From Desulfuromonadaceae bacterium GWC2_58_13 (GTDB lineage: Bacteria > Desulfobacterota > Desulfuromonadia > Desulfuromonadales > Trichloromonadaceae), in contig MHXM01000134.1 of the NCBI GenBank assembly GCA_001825565.1, positions 1-14,751 on the forward strand: a DNA stretch of 14,751 nt, written 5' to 3'. Position 1 is the stretch's first letter. The number at the start of each line of letters is the position of its first letter. A program made the translations under genes and the position numbers. The notes under the pieces are model-generated. The model was not told the DNA's origin, did not search any database, and saw only the letters and a list, made by a program, of their open reading frames with translations. Positions 1-7,444 of this stretch are shown here, in pieces.

Positions 1-301
1 ACAGTTTGGCAACCCGAAGGTCTCCAGCTAAAAGGTTGACGAGCGACCAATCCAAAACGACCCGATCAACCCTTACGGCACCTTCCGGCCAGCGTAGCTG
101 GGTTCCCTCAAGCAGCAAGCTATCCGCCAGGCGACCACCGATCCGGCCGAAAGACAGTTCGACCGGGGCAAGTTTGGCCACAACCTCAAGCAGCCAAGCG
201 CTGCCGGAAGGCGACCAGGCGAGCCAGAGGCCGCCCCCCATTACGGCTAACCCCAGCGCGAAAACCATCGCCAAGGCATATTTCAGTACGCGGGCTACCA
301 T
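1..301 (-). CDS. tamB: TamB N-terminus (translocation and assembly module, inner-membrane component), partial
   Basis: TamB is an inner-membrane-anchored protein that spans the periplasm and works with the Omp85 protein TamA in outer-membrane biogenesis, probably in lipid or protein transfer. Reading the minus strand from the ATG at 301 gives an open frame that runs off the left edge of the window (about 100 codons seen). It starts MVARVLKYALAMVFALGL, a basic N-terminus followed by a single hydrophobic anchor. Next comes the typical early TamB/AsmA-like pattern: a W-L-L segment, a G-R-I-G-G-x-L-x-D-x-L-L-L-E-G strand, and a later D-W-S-L-V-N-L-L-A-G-D-L segment. The start overlaps the last 7 nt of tamA (the ATG lies inside the GGATGGTAG end of tamA), so translational coupling is likely. 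The assignment rests on this N-terminal pattern plus the tamA-tamB order. The catalogue-length C-terminal DUF490 region is outside the window. Confidence 0.8.
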   Translation of the reverse strand, partial: MVARVLKYALAMVFALGLAVMGGGLWLAWSPSGSAWLLEVVAKLAPVELSFGRIGGRLADSLLLEGTQLRWPEGAVRVDRVVLDWSLVNLLAGDLRVAKL

Positions 302-2058
302 CCGAATCCCACACTCAAATGGAGGCGCCAGGCCGGATCAACTTCACCGATCTGCCGTGCCACATCCACCTTGACCGGACCTACCTGAGTGTAATAGCGC
401 AAGCCGATTCCGGCGCCTTGCGCCCATTCAATCTTTGAAAGGTTGTTAAACGCATTACCGGCATCATAAAAAAATGCCACCCCCCAGTTCTCCCGGAGCG
501 CCCTTTCCAGCTCGATACTTCCAACGGCCAGATGCTTGCCGCCAATCGTCTCTCCCAGCTCGTCTTTTGGACCAAGCGACTGGTACCGATACCCGCGCAC
601 ACTCTGATCCCCTCCGGCAAAAAATCTCAACGACGCCGGAACATCCTCTATAGGTTCATCCTGAACCGTGGTCGCCCCTTCTGCCCTGAAAAAAGCAGAC
701 CAGCGGGAGGGCAACTTTATCAGGGCATTTCCCGAAGCAAGTACCTGCAACAGGCTGATATCCGACCCGAGATTCCGATGAGCGCCTCGGGTTTCGAGAC
801 TGAAGGAATAACCACGTTGTGGACGTACCGGGTCCTTGTAACGGCGCCGCGCAAAACGGATCCCCGGAATGACCATCCGCGAGCGGTCATCTTCCTGGCT
901 GACGATGTAATCTTCCTGCAACAGGCGCAGAAAAACCGATCCCACCCGTCCCTTGCCAAATCCCCACGTTTGTTCGACTTCGGCAAACACGGACCGGGTC
1001 TCGTAGGTATCCACATCCTCGGCCTTGTATCCAAGGCGAAAAGAGGTCTGACTTTCCAGATTCAACGCAGAGGGGATGGTGTAGGTAGAAACCAGGGATT
1101 GACGCCACTGGGCTATTAGCAAATCGGTTTCGAACAAATGCGCGCGATGGAACAGGTTGACATCTTTGTAGCGTAGCGAAAAACGAGGACCGGTATCGGT
1201 TCCATAGCCGATTCCAGGCCGTAAACGACGCCGAGCCGATGGCACCAACTGGATCGAAATCGGAACCTCTGCATTTTGCGCCAGTTCCTCCAGGGGGGAG
1301 ATGATCACATCCCTGAAACGATCGGAATCAAGGAAGTTGAGCTGGGTCTGACCTAATTTTTCATGAGAAAAAACTTCACCTTGGGCAAACGATAGATGAC
1401 GCTTTAAAAACCACTCGGGGAAATCAGGGGCTCCATGCATCAGCACTGTACCAAAACGAAATTGCGGGCCGGTATCCAGAACCAGCTTAATATCAGCGCT
1501 CCGGATATCCCTGTTAACACGGATTTCATGTGTGATGAACTCCGCCTGCAAAAAACCGAGTTCGAGAGCCGTCGCTTTAAGTTCGGCCTTCCCCTTTTCA
1601 TAATAATCCTGTCGCAGGACATCGTCCGGGATCAGGGGAAAGGACCCCACGTGGCCCCGTAATGCCTTGTTCCCTTCCCCCGGCCCGACAATTTCGACCA
1701 AAAGCGTCGCCACCCTGACCGGTTCTCCCGGCTTGACATCGACCAACACACGGGTGTTATTTTTCTTGTGGTTTTCCAGTCGCGTGCTTGTTATGGTTTC
1801 AAAATATCCGAACGGTTCGAGAGCTCTGCCGACTTTGGCTGGAATCTGGCTGATGAAATGGTCCATCCAACGGCTGTCAAAACTCCGATCGTCCCGGACC
1901 AGTCCCGTTGGAAGAACCAGTGCGGATTGCACATTAGTCAGCGCATCGCCTGCGACCCCTGTCACAACCACTTCAACCGGCTCGGAGAATAAGGCGTGAA
2001 CAGGGGGGCAAACAAACAACATGAACACGGTCAATATGAGCAGAGCAAGGTGTTTCAT
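295..2058 (-). CDS. tamA: TamA-like Omp85/BamA-family outer membrane protein
   Basis: This is a predicted outer-membrane beta-barrel assembly/translocation protein of the Omp85 superfamily, partner of TamB. The 587-aa product has a Sec signal peptide (MKHLALLILTVFMLFVCPPVHA, likely cleaved after VHA). A periplasmic region with POTRA-type folds covers roughly residues 25-250 and the C-terminal barrel about 270-587. The barrel carries the family's diagnostic GGDQSVRGYRY motif at 482-492, then YDAGNAFN and the final G-x-G-L-R-Y-Y-x-x-x-G-P-V-K-V-D-V segment. It ends in an aromatic residue (GFGW), as expected for a barrel. Length matches TamA (about 580 aa). Start choice: the ATG at 2058 has AGGTGA ideally placed upstream; an in-frame GTG at 2064 lies inside that ribosome site and is less likely. 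The tamB start overlaps its end by 7 nt. BamA is excluded because BamA is larger and has five POTRA domains. Confidence 0.9.
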   Translation of the reverse strand: MKHLALLILTVFMLFVCPPVHALFSEPVEVVVTGVAGDALTNVQSALVLPTGLVRDDRSFDSRWMDHFISQIPAKVGRALEPFGYFETITSTRLENHKKNNTRVLVDVKPGEPVRVATLLVEIVGPGEGNKALRGHVGSFPLIPDDVLRQDYYEKGKAELKATALELGFLQAEFITHEIRVNRDIRSADIKLVLDTGPQFRFGTVLMHGAPDFPEWFLKRHLSFAQGEVFSHEKLGQTQLNFLDSDRFRDVIISPLEELAQNAEVPISIQLVPSARRRLRPGIGYGTDTGPRFSLRYKDVNLFHRAHLFETDLLIAQWRQSLVSTYTIPSALNLESQTSFRLGYKAEDVDTYETRSVFAEVEQTWGFGKGRVGSVFLRLLQEDYIVSQEDDRSRMVIPGIRFARRRYKDPVRPQRGYSFSLETRGAHRNLGSDISLLQVLASGNALIKLPSRWSAFFRAEGATTVQDEPIEDVPASLRFFAGGDQSVRGYRYQSLGPKDELGETIGGKHLAVGSIELERALRENWGVAFFYDAGNAFNNLSKIEWAQGAGIGLRYYTQVGPVKVDVARQIGEVDPAWRLHLSVGFGW

Positions 2059-2130
2059 TTTCACCTAAGGCATTAGATTCGAAACCACGACAGAAAATTT
2101 ATCAACCTTTTGAAGGGATATCATACGCGA

Positions 2131-3048
2131 ATGTGGAAAATTTTTCACGGACTAGCAGTGTTCTTGCTTCTTCATACGACCCTGCCGGCATATGCCTGGG
2201 ACCCTGAACCCGAATCAGAATCCTTCCTGCTGAGCCCCAGATGGCAAGGAGAAATCATCGGAACGCATCGTTTCCACACCGTTGCCGCCAAAGAAACCCT
2301 GATGGAACTAGCCCGCGACGGAAAGCTGGGCTACACCAATCTGAAAAACGCTAATCCAGACATCGATCCATGGCTCCCCCCCCCCGGTCGGGTCATCCTG
2401 CTTCCATATTCTACTATCCTGCCAGTGGATGCCAAACCCGGCATAACCATTAATTTAGCCGAACTCCGGTTGTATTATATCTGGGAAGCCGACGGCCGTT
2501 ATCGGGCACGCGTGTACCCACTCGGTATCGGAAGTGAAGGAACCGAAACACCTACCGGCCAGTTCGCTATTCTGAGCAAAGCTGAAAACCCGACCTGGAC
2601 GATCCCCATGTCGATCCGAAAGGCACGTCCCAACCTTCCAGAATCCATCCCGCCCGGACCAACCAACCCTCTCGGTAAATTCTGGATGGGATTTTCCCCG
2701 GCGGGGCTAGGCATCCACGGCACCAATATCCCTCTTGGCGTCGGCCGCAGGGTCAGCCACGGCTGTCTACGCCTCTATTCGCAAGACATTCAGGATCTCT
2801 TCAGCCAAGTAACCATCGGAACGCCCGTTCAAATCATCAACGCACCTGTCAAAGTCGGCCAGGAAAATGCCATCCTGTTTCTGGAGGTGCATCGAAATCT
2901 TCAGGAAGATGACAGAGAATTGAAAAAAGAAATTGTCCGGCAGGCGCGAGTCCTTGACTGGGCTGGCACAATCGATTGGAGTGCCATCGAACGTGCCCTA
3001 ATAGAAAACCGGGGCATTCCTTTTCCGATTTCGATGGCAAACAAATAG
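2131..3048 (+). CDS. L,D-transpeptidase, LysM plus YkuD (ErfK/YbiS/YcfS/YnhG family)
   Basis: This is a periplasmic peptidoglycan-modifying enzyme that makes L,D linkages, either 3-3 crosslinks between stem peptides or attachment of lipoproteins to peptidoglycan. The 305-aa product begins with a signal peptide (MWKIFHGLAVFLLLHTTLPAYA). A LysM-like peptidoglycan-binding segment (about 48-91, HTVAAKETLMELAR to GRVILLP) and a YkuD catalytic domain (about 95-230) follow. The active-site motif is visible: H196-G-T, then S-H210-G-C212-L-R-L with the nucleophile Cys212. A 75-residue C-terminal extension follows, as in E. coli ErfK/YbiS-type enzymes. An upstream in-frame TTG (2110) was rejected because it has no ribosome site; the ATG at 2131 has a GAAGGG at a rather long distance. 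It is divergent from tamA (72 bp apart) and convergent with the lipoprotein gene at 3299-3607, whose product could be its substrate. Confidence 0.92.
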   Translation: MWKIFHGLAVFLLLHTTLPAYAWDPEPESESFLLSPRWQGEIIGTHRFHTVAAKETLMELARDGKLGYTNLKNANPDIDPWLPPPGRVILLPYSTILPVDAKPGITINLAELRLYYIWEADGRYRARVYPLGIGSEGTETPTGQFAILSKAENPTWTIPMSIRKARPNLPESIPPGPTNPLGKFWMGFSPAGLGIHGTNIPLGVGRRVSHGCLRLYSQDIQDLFSQVTIGTPVQIINAPVKVGQENAILFLEVHRNLQEDDRELKKEIVRQARVLDWAGTIDWSAIERALIENRGIPFPISMANK

Positions 3049-3127
3049 TGATGGCGGTGCAAAAATTCCGCCCTACTGCGTTACAGCGGTTTTTCAGGAC
3101 CTCGACCTACCCCCCTGAAACACGACT

Positions 3128-3174
3128 AAAGCCTTATATGGCGAAATTTTGGTTTAGCCATGAGGAGGCTTTTT
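3128..3174 (+). terminator. Rho-independent terminator after the L,D-transpeptidase gene
   Basis: The left arm AAAGCCT (3128-3134) pairs with AGGCTTT (3166-3172), with an inner ATGGC/GCCAT stem above a small internal loop. The transcript then enters a short T run (3170-3174). It lies 80 bp after the transpeptidase stop. The internal loop makes it weaker than the next hairpin. Confidence 0.5.
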
Positions 3175-3225
3175 GCGAAAGCATCAAATAGCCAGATGCT
3201 TCACTTGGTACATTTCGGTTAAGAC

Positions 3226-3275
3226 AAAAAAGACTGGGGACAATGGCCGATTGACCATTATCCCCAGTCTTTTTT
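3226..3275. terminator. Bidirectional terminator between convergent transpeptidase and lipoprotein genes
   Basis: AAAAAAGACTGGGGA on the left is complementary to TCCCCAGTCTTTTTT on the right. A further AATGG/CCATT stem closes the loop. The A-tract on one side and T-tract on the other let it act for both strands. It sits 23 bp beyond the stop of the lipoprotein gene (minus strand) and serves as a backup stop for the transpeptidase gene (plus strand). Confidence 0.88.
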
Positions 3276-3298
3276 CGTTAAGCCGGAAACTCCGTAAA

Positions 3299-3607
3299 CT
3301 ACTTGCGAAGGCCCATTTCAAAAGCTTTTTCGGCCTTCATCGCGCTTTGCTCGGCCCGGTTGGCCGCCGCTTCGGCTCTGCTCGCCGCATCGGCAGCATT
3401 GACCGCAGAAGCTTCGCTAGCCGCGGCTGCCTTTTCGGCGCGGCTGGCTGCAGCTTCAGCCAACTGGGCCGATTGTGAAGCCGCGTTGCTGGACTCGACA
3501 GCCTGCTTCAGAAGATTCTGATCTGCCGGAGACAAACTTGCGGAGCAGCCTGCCAGACAAAGAACCAGAGCACCGCCAACCAAAGATACCACTCCTAATT
3601 TTTTCAT
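3299..3607 (-). CDS. Alanine-zipper outer-membrane lipoprotein, OprI/Lpp-like, C-terminal lysine
   Basis: This is a small envelope lipoprotein predicted to sit in the outer membrane as a helical trimer or coiled coil and possibly to be bound to peptidoglycan. The 102-aa product has a lipoprotein signal peptide with lipobox LAGC (lipidated Cys21, Ser at +2, consistent with outer-membrane sorting). The mature part is an almost pure alanine-rich heptad helix (S-A-x-x-A-E-A-A-A-S-R-A-E pattern, about residues 35-95). It ends in GLRK. Pseudomonas OprI and E. coli Lpp likewise are alanine- or heptad-rich and end with a lysine that is joined to peptidoglycan. The ATG at 3607 has a strong GGGAGG ribosome site 6 nt upstream, suggesting high expression. 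The convergent neighbour is an L,D-transpeptidase, the enzyme class that makes this linkage. Family is supported by composition and pattern; peptidoglycan attachment is inference. Confidence 0.85.
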   Translation of the reverse strand: MKKLGVVSLVGGALVLCLAGCSASLSPADQNLLKQAVESSNAASQSAQLAEAAASRAEKAAAASEASAVNAADAASRAEAAANRAEQSAMKAEKAFEMGLRK

Positions 3608-3723
3608 TTTATCCTCCCAAGGAATAAACTTTAATATTCATTCAACCAGAGATTGTGGGAAAGTCAATACCGAAATCCAGATGCTTTCTGCATGTGAAAA
3701 TTCATTGTGGATAAACATGAAAA

Positions 3724-3765
3724 CCAGCAACGGGGATGAGTCCCATGACTCATCCCCGTTGCTGG
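3724..3765 (-). terminator. Terminator of the frdCAB operon
   Basis: A perfect 18-bp stem (CCAGCAACGGGGATGAGT paired with ACTCATCCCCGTTGCTGG) has a 6-nt loop. On the minus strand it is followed by GGTTTTCATGTTT, giving a short T run. It lies 22 bp after the frdB stop. On the plus strand the following bases are not T-rich, so it is assigned to the minus strand. Confidence 0.88.
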
Positions 3766-3787
3766 GTCCACTAGAAAAATTACTGCA

Positions 3788-4528
3788 TTACGGGAGCAGA
3801 GATTTAATATATTCCCGGTTAAGTTTAGCTATGAATTTGACATCAATGCCTTTCGGGCATGAGGATTGGCACTCGTAATGGTTGGTACAGTTACCAAAAC
3901 CACATTCCTTGAGCGTCTCGGTCATCGCTTTAACGCGCGCCTTGGCTTCGATGCGACCTTGCGGCAAAGCAGCGAGCTGTGCCACCTTATTGCTGGTAAA
4001 CAGCATGGCTGAACTGTTGGGGCAACCCGCAATACAAGCACCACAACCAATGCATTCGGCTGCGTCCATGGCATAATCGGCTTCAGGCTTGCCGATCATC
4101 ACAGAGTTAGCATCAGGGACGCCGCCAGTGTGGCAAGAAGTGTAACCGCCGGAATTCATGATCGTGTCCATGGCTGCGCGGTCAACCACGAGGTCCCTAA
4201 CAATCGGGAATGCCTTGGCTTTCCAAGGCTCGATGTAGATGCTGTCGCCATCCTTGAAAGAACGCATATGCAGCTGGCAGACCGTGGTACGATCCTGACC
4301 ACCATGGGGGCGCCCGTTGATGACCTGCGAACACATGCCACAGATCCCTTCACGACAATCGTGATCAAAGGCGATGGGGTCTTTTCCTGTTTTGATCAAC
4401 ACCTCATTCACATCATCGAGCATTTCCAGGAAAGACTGGTCGGGGCTAACATTCGGAGCCTCGTACTGCTCCAGCTTGCCCATGTCCTTGGGGCCCTTTT
4501 GGCGCCATACGTATAATGTAAGGTTCAT
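3788..4528 (-). CDS. frdB: Succinate dehydrogenase/fumarate reductase iron-sulfur subunit
   Basis: This is the electron-transfer subunit between the FAD of FrdA and the quinone/heme region of FrdC, on the cytoplasmic face of the inner membrane. The 246-aa product has all cluster ligands. The [2Fe-2S] set is C58, C63, C66 and C84 (CREGICGMC then TVCQ). The [4Fe-4S] set is C159, C162 and C165 with C224. The [3Fe-4S] set is C169, C214 and C220 (CIGCGACIAGCP and CTNHYECQSSCP). Length and spacing are normal for SdhB/FrdB. Its ATG overlaps the frdA stop by one base (TAATG), which implies translational coupling. In Geobacter the same enzyme runs in both directions; whether that holds here cannot be read from the sequence. 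A strong hairpin terminator follows. Confidence 0.96.
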   Translation of the reverse strand: MNLTLYVWRQKGPKDMGKLEQYEAPNVSPDQSFLEMLDDVNEVLIKTGKDPIAFDHDCREGICGMCSQVINGRPHGGQDRTTVCQLHMRSFKDGDSIYIEPWKAKAFPIVRDLVVDRAAMDTIMNSGGYTSCHTGGVPDANSVMIGKPEADYAMDAAECIGCGACIAGCPNSSAMLFTSNKVAQLAALPQGRIEAKARVKAMTETLKECGFGNCTNHYECQSSCPKGIDVKFIAKLNREYIKSLLP

Positions 4529-6444
4529 TATTTATAACTCCTTACTGCCAGATGTACATTTTCGAATTTCAAGGGCTCCTTGTGCAACTCAGGCTCCTTG
4601 TTCACGCCCTTGAACTCCCATGCTGCAGCATAGCAGAAGTTCTCGTCATCGCGCATGGCCTCGCCATCATCGGTTTGATGCTCGACGCGGAAATGACCAC
4701 CGCAGGATTCTTCACGATGCAGAGCGTCTTTAGCCAGTAGTTCACCGAACTCGAGGAAGTCAGCCAGGCGACCGGCGTTTTCCAACTGCTGGTTGAACTC
4801 ATCGCCGCTGCCGGTGACCTTGACGTTCTTCCAGAACTCTTCACGTAGCGCGGGAATCTGCTTGAGAGCTTCGGTAAGGCTCTGCTTGCTGCGGGCCATA
4901 CCGACGTTGTTCCACATGATCTTGCCGAGTTCGCGATGCATCTCGGAAACAGTCTTCTTACCGTTGATCGACAACAGTTTATTGATGGTTCCCTTGACTT
5001 CGTCGGCCGATTTTTTGAACTCGGGATGCGCGTCGGTAACCTGACCGGGTTTTACGGTGACCAGGTAGTTGGCGATGGTGTACGGAATAACGAAGTAACC
5101 ATCCGCCAGGCCCTGCATGAGCGCGGAAGCCCCGAGCCGGTTGGCGCCATGGACGGAGAAGTTGGCTTCGCCAAGGACAAACAGACCGGGGACGTTACTC
5201 ATGCAGTTGTAATCGACCCACAAGCCGCCCATCGAATAGTGGGGAGCGGGATAGATACGCATCGGTTGTTTGTAGGCGTTCTCATCGGTAATCTTTTCAT
5301 ACATCTCGAAAAGATTGCCATAACGTTCTTTAATGGTGTGTTCACCCACGCGGGCAATAGCCGCAGCGTAGTCGAGATAAACCCCGCGCTTGCCGGGTCC
5401 AACCCCGCGGTCATCGTCGCATTGTTCCTTGGCGGCCCGGGAAGCGATATCGCGCGGAGCCAGGTTGCCGAAGGAAGGATACTTGCGCTCCAAGTAATAG
5501 TCGCGATCTTCTTCGGCGACTTGGCTAGCCGGTTTTTCGCAATCTTCCTTGCGTTTGGGAACCCAGCAACGACCGTCATTACGCAACGATTCGGACATCA
5601 AGGTCAGTTTCGACTGATGCTCACCGCTCTGGGGGATACAGGTCGGGTGAATCTGGGTGTAGCAAGGGTTGGCCATGTAAGCGCCTTTTTGGGCAGCCTT
5701 CCATGCGGCGGTGACGCTGCAACCCATGGCGTTGGTCGAAAGATAAAAGACGTTGACGTAACCGCCAGTGGCCAGGACCACCGCATCACCCCAGTGGGAT
5801 TCGATCTGACCGGTGGTCAGGTTACGAACGGTAATCCCTTTGGCAACGCCATCAACCACGACAAGGTCGAGCATCTCCGTACGGGCATGCATGGTAACCG
5901 TTTTTGCCTTAACCTGACGGCATAGGGCCGAATAGGCGCCGAGCAGGAGCTGCTGACCGGTTTGTCCACGAGCATAGAAGGTACGGGAAACCTGGGCGCC
6001 GCCGAAGGAGCGGTTGTCCAGATAACCGGCATAATCGCGGGCGAAAGGAACCCCTTGCGCAACGCACTGGTCGATAATGTTGTTGGACACCTGGGACAAA
6101 CGCCAGACATCCGCCTCGCGGGCACGGAAGTCACCGCCCTTGATGGTGTCGTAGAAGAGGCGGTAGATGCTGTCAGCGTCGTTCGGATAGTTCTTGGCCG
6201 CATTGATGCCGCCCTGAGCGGCGATCGAGTGAGCGCGGCGAGCACTGTCCTGATAACAGAAGGCATGGACGTTGTAACCCAATTCGCCAAGCGAAGCCGC
6301 CCCTGCGCCACCAGCGAGACCGGTGCCGACCATCAGGATTTTGTATTTACGTTTATTTGCCGGGTTCACCAGCTTCATTTCAAAGCGGTGTTTATCCCAC
6401 GATTTCTCAATTGGTCCGGTAGGACATTTGCCGTCAAGTATCAC
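4528..6444 (-). CDS. frdA: Succinate dehydrogenase/fumarate reductase flavoprotein subunit
   Basis: This catalytic subunit interconverts succinate and fumarate using covalently bound FAD. The 638-aa product has the FAD dinucleotide motif GTGLAGG (40-46) and the flavinylated histidine H72 in RRAHSIAAQGG. It also has the substrate-site HPT at 266-268, the active-site arginine segment PRDIASR (330-336), H402 in APHYSMGG, and the late ANFSVHGANRLGAS motif (427-440). Start choice: a GTG at 6444 is preceded by an AGGGGG ribosome site with a 6-nt spacer. The resulting N-terminus (V/M-ILDGKCPTGPIEK) matches the Geobacter flavoprotein as I recall it, so the GTG is preferred over internal ATGs. It lies 10 bp after frdC and overlaps frdB by one base. 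The long plus-strand open frames inside it are antisense shadows. Confidence 0.97.
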   Translation of the reverse strand: MILDGKCPTGPIEKSWDKHRFEMKLVNPANKRKYKILMVGTGLAGGAGAASLGELGYNVHAFCYQDSARRAHSIAAQGGINAAKNYPNDADSIYRLFYDTIKGGDFRAREADVWRLSQVSNNIIDQCVAQGVPFARDYAGYLDNRSFGGAQVSRTFYARGQTGQQLLLGAYSALCRQVKAKTVTMHARTEMLDLVVVDGVAKGITVRNLTTGQIESHWGDAVVLATGGYVNVFYLSTNAMGCSVTAAWKAAQKGAYMANPCYTQIHPTCIPQSGEHQSKLTLMSESLRNDGRCWVPKRKEDCEKPASQVAEEDRDYYLERKYPSFGNLAPRDIASRAAKEQCDDDRGVGPGKRGVYLDYAAAIARVGEHTIKERYGNLFEMYEKITDENAYKQPMRIYPAPHYSMGGLWVDYNCMSNVPGLFVLGEANFSVHGANRLGASALMQGLADGYFVIPYTIANYLVTVKPGQVTDAHPEFKKSADEVKGTINKLLSINGKKTVSEMHRELGKIMWNNVGMARSKQSLTEALKQIPALREEFWKNVKVTGSGDEFNQQLENAGRLADFLEFGELLAKDALHREESCGGHFRVEHQTDDGEAMRDDENFCYAAAWEFKGVNKEPELHKEPLKFENVHLAVRSYK

Positions 6445-6454
6445 GAGTAACCCC

Positions 6455-7132
6455 CTAGATCTTTACGATGCCAGCGATGATTAGAATCGGAATCGAGATG
6501 TACCCGAAAAGCAGAACCAGGGCGACACCCTTGCTTACCTTCTCGACAGGCGAAAGAGAAGGACCATTATTGAATCCGAGAGTCTGAATAAAGCTCTGGA
6601 AGCCGTGGCTTACATGAAGAAACAGAAAAACCATAGCGGCAACGTAGATCAGAGAAATAACGAACTTCTGGAAACTCAGCACCACCATGGTATACACATC
6701 GGGACGATTCAGGGCATCGAGGGGCAGATGGCTGGCGGAAATTTCCGGATTGGTGACGTGCGCGGTGAAGTGCAGAATGTGGTAAACCACGAAGGCCAGC
6801 AGAAGCAGACCGCTGACGATCATGGTCTCAGAAGCGAAATTGGCGCGAGCCATTTTCTTGACGGCATAATTCCCTGGAGTTGCGGCACGGTTTTCCAGGG
6901 TCAACAAGATGCCGAAGATGATGTGAATACCGAAAACAGACAGCATAACCAAGCGGAACAGCCACACCAGGGGGCCGAGGTCATGAAGATGTTTGGCATA
7001 GGCGTTAATACCGTCGGCACCCAGAAATACGGAAGAGTTGCCGAGCAGGTGTACGCAAATAAACGAAATCAAGATAGCGCCTGTTACAGCCATCAAGATC
7101 TTTCTGCCCACAGTGCTTTGGATAAATTGCAT
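6455..7132 (-). CDS. frdC: Succinate dehydrogenase/fumarate reductase cytochrome b subunit (single-subunit, di-heme type)
   Basis: This is the membrane anchor that carries hemes b and the menaquinone site. The 225-aa product has five hydrophobic spans (about 12-30, 58-78, 103-125, 155-177 and 203-223). That is the single-anchor type-B architecture of Wolinella FrdC and Bacillus SdhC, so no sdhD is expected and none is present. Candidate heme-ligand histidines lie in successive helices: H28 (VHLLGN), H70, H118 or H121 (YHILHF), and H173 or H176 (FLHVSHGF). Two ATGs are possible. The one at 7141 directly abuts AAGGG with no spacer. The one at 7132 (MQFIQSTVGRK) has the same AAGGG at 9 nt, so it is chosen. 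It is the first gene of the frdCAB operon. A leader of about 300 nt with a repeat array and a possible small ORF lies upstream. Confidence 0.94.
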   Translation of the reverse strand: MQFIQSTVGRKILMAVTGAILISFICVHLLGNSSVFLGADGINAYAKHLHDLGPLVWLFRLVMLSVFGIHIIFGILLTLENRAATPGNYAVKKMARANFASETMIVSGLLLLAFVVYHILHFTAHVTNPEISASHLPLDALNRPDVYTMVVLSFQKFVISLIYVAAMVFLFLHVSHGFQSFIQTLGFNNGPSLSPVEKVSKGVALVLLFGYISIPILIIAGIVKI

Positions 7133-7216
7133 AATTTTCATCCCTTAGAATGATTTTTAGAGCAAATAAGAGAATTTACACTCCCAGTCCCTTATCTCGG
7201 AACGCATCCATTTTTT

Positions 7217-7324
7217 TCAGTCGTCAGGTGGGAGCGGGCTTGCCCCATCATCCAAATTTGTGACGCTTGAAAAAACGGGATCCCAAACGCGAGGCGGTGC
7301 GCGCCAACAAGCCAGACATTCCAT
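7217..7324 (-). CDS. Possible 35-codon leader ORF upstream of frdC
   Basis: On the minus strand an ATG at 7324 is preceded by AAGGAG with an 8-nt spacer, a very good ribosome site. It opens a 35-codon frame ending in TGA at 7217. The product begins MECLACWRAPPRVWDPVF and ends in an acidic, proline-rich tail; I recognise no family. It lies in the presumed frdCAB leader, 85 nt before the frdC start. Against it: part of the frame coincides with a GC-rich REP-like motif, and there is no signal or membrane segment. It could be a leader peptide or chance. Confidence 0.25.
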   Translation of the reverse strand: MECLACWRAPPRVWDPVFSSVTNLDDGASPLPPDD

Positions 7325-7409
7325 TTTTCTCTCTCCTTGCTAAAAGATGAGCCCACATATGAGCAATACACACGCAATGCCGTTACGAGCAGCGGCAATA
7401 TATCAAACG

Positions 7410-7444
7410 GTATACTGCATACAGAATACAGCAAGTCGTATACT
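7410..7444. repeat. Heptad tandem repeat, candidate operator upstream of frdCAB
   Basis: Five consecutive 7-bp units in exact register read GTATACT, GCATACA, GAATACA, GCAAGTC and GTATACT. Units 1, 2, 3 and 5 share G-N-A-T-A-C and unit 4 is diverged. The stretch CTGCATACAGAATACAG within it is also an imperfect palindrome. It overlaps or sits just downstream of the candidate frdC promoter, where a repressor or response regulator would bind. The regulator is unknown. Confidence 0.45.

Noticed and set aside
2059..2130. Promoter elements between divergent tamA and the transpeptidase gene
   Set aside because: Promoters must exist nearby, but only TTGATA on the minus strand resembles a -35 and no convincing -10 lies at the right distance, so none was listed.
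2976..3300. Short plus-strand frames and a GCATC/GATGC hairpin after the transpeptidase gene; considered as a riboswitch or small gene
   Set aside because: No match to c-di-GMP or other riboswitch cores was found, and the frames run across terminator hairpins. The region is best explained by two terminators.
3608..3723. Promoter for the lipoprotein gene (TTGACT on the minus strand)
   Set aside because: The -35-like hexamer is good but no acceptable -10 lies 16-18 nt downstream; too weak to annotate.
4936..5925. 329-codon plus-strand open frame
   Set aside because: It is antisense to frdA, whose catalytic motifs are intact; the frame has no family-like features and arises from the codon bias of frdA.
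7192..7434. 80-codon minus-strand open frame upstream of frdC
   Set aside because: It has no ribosome site at its start and overlaps the candidate operator; its sequence resembles no protein family. The shorter frame at 7217-7324 has better initiation signals.
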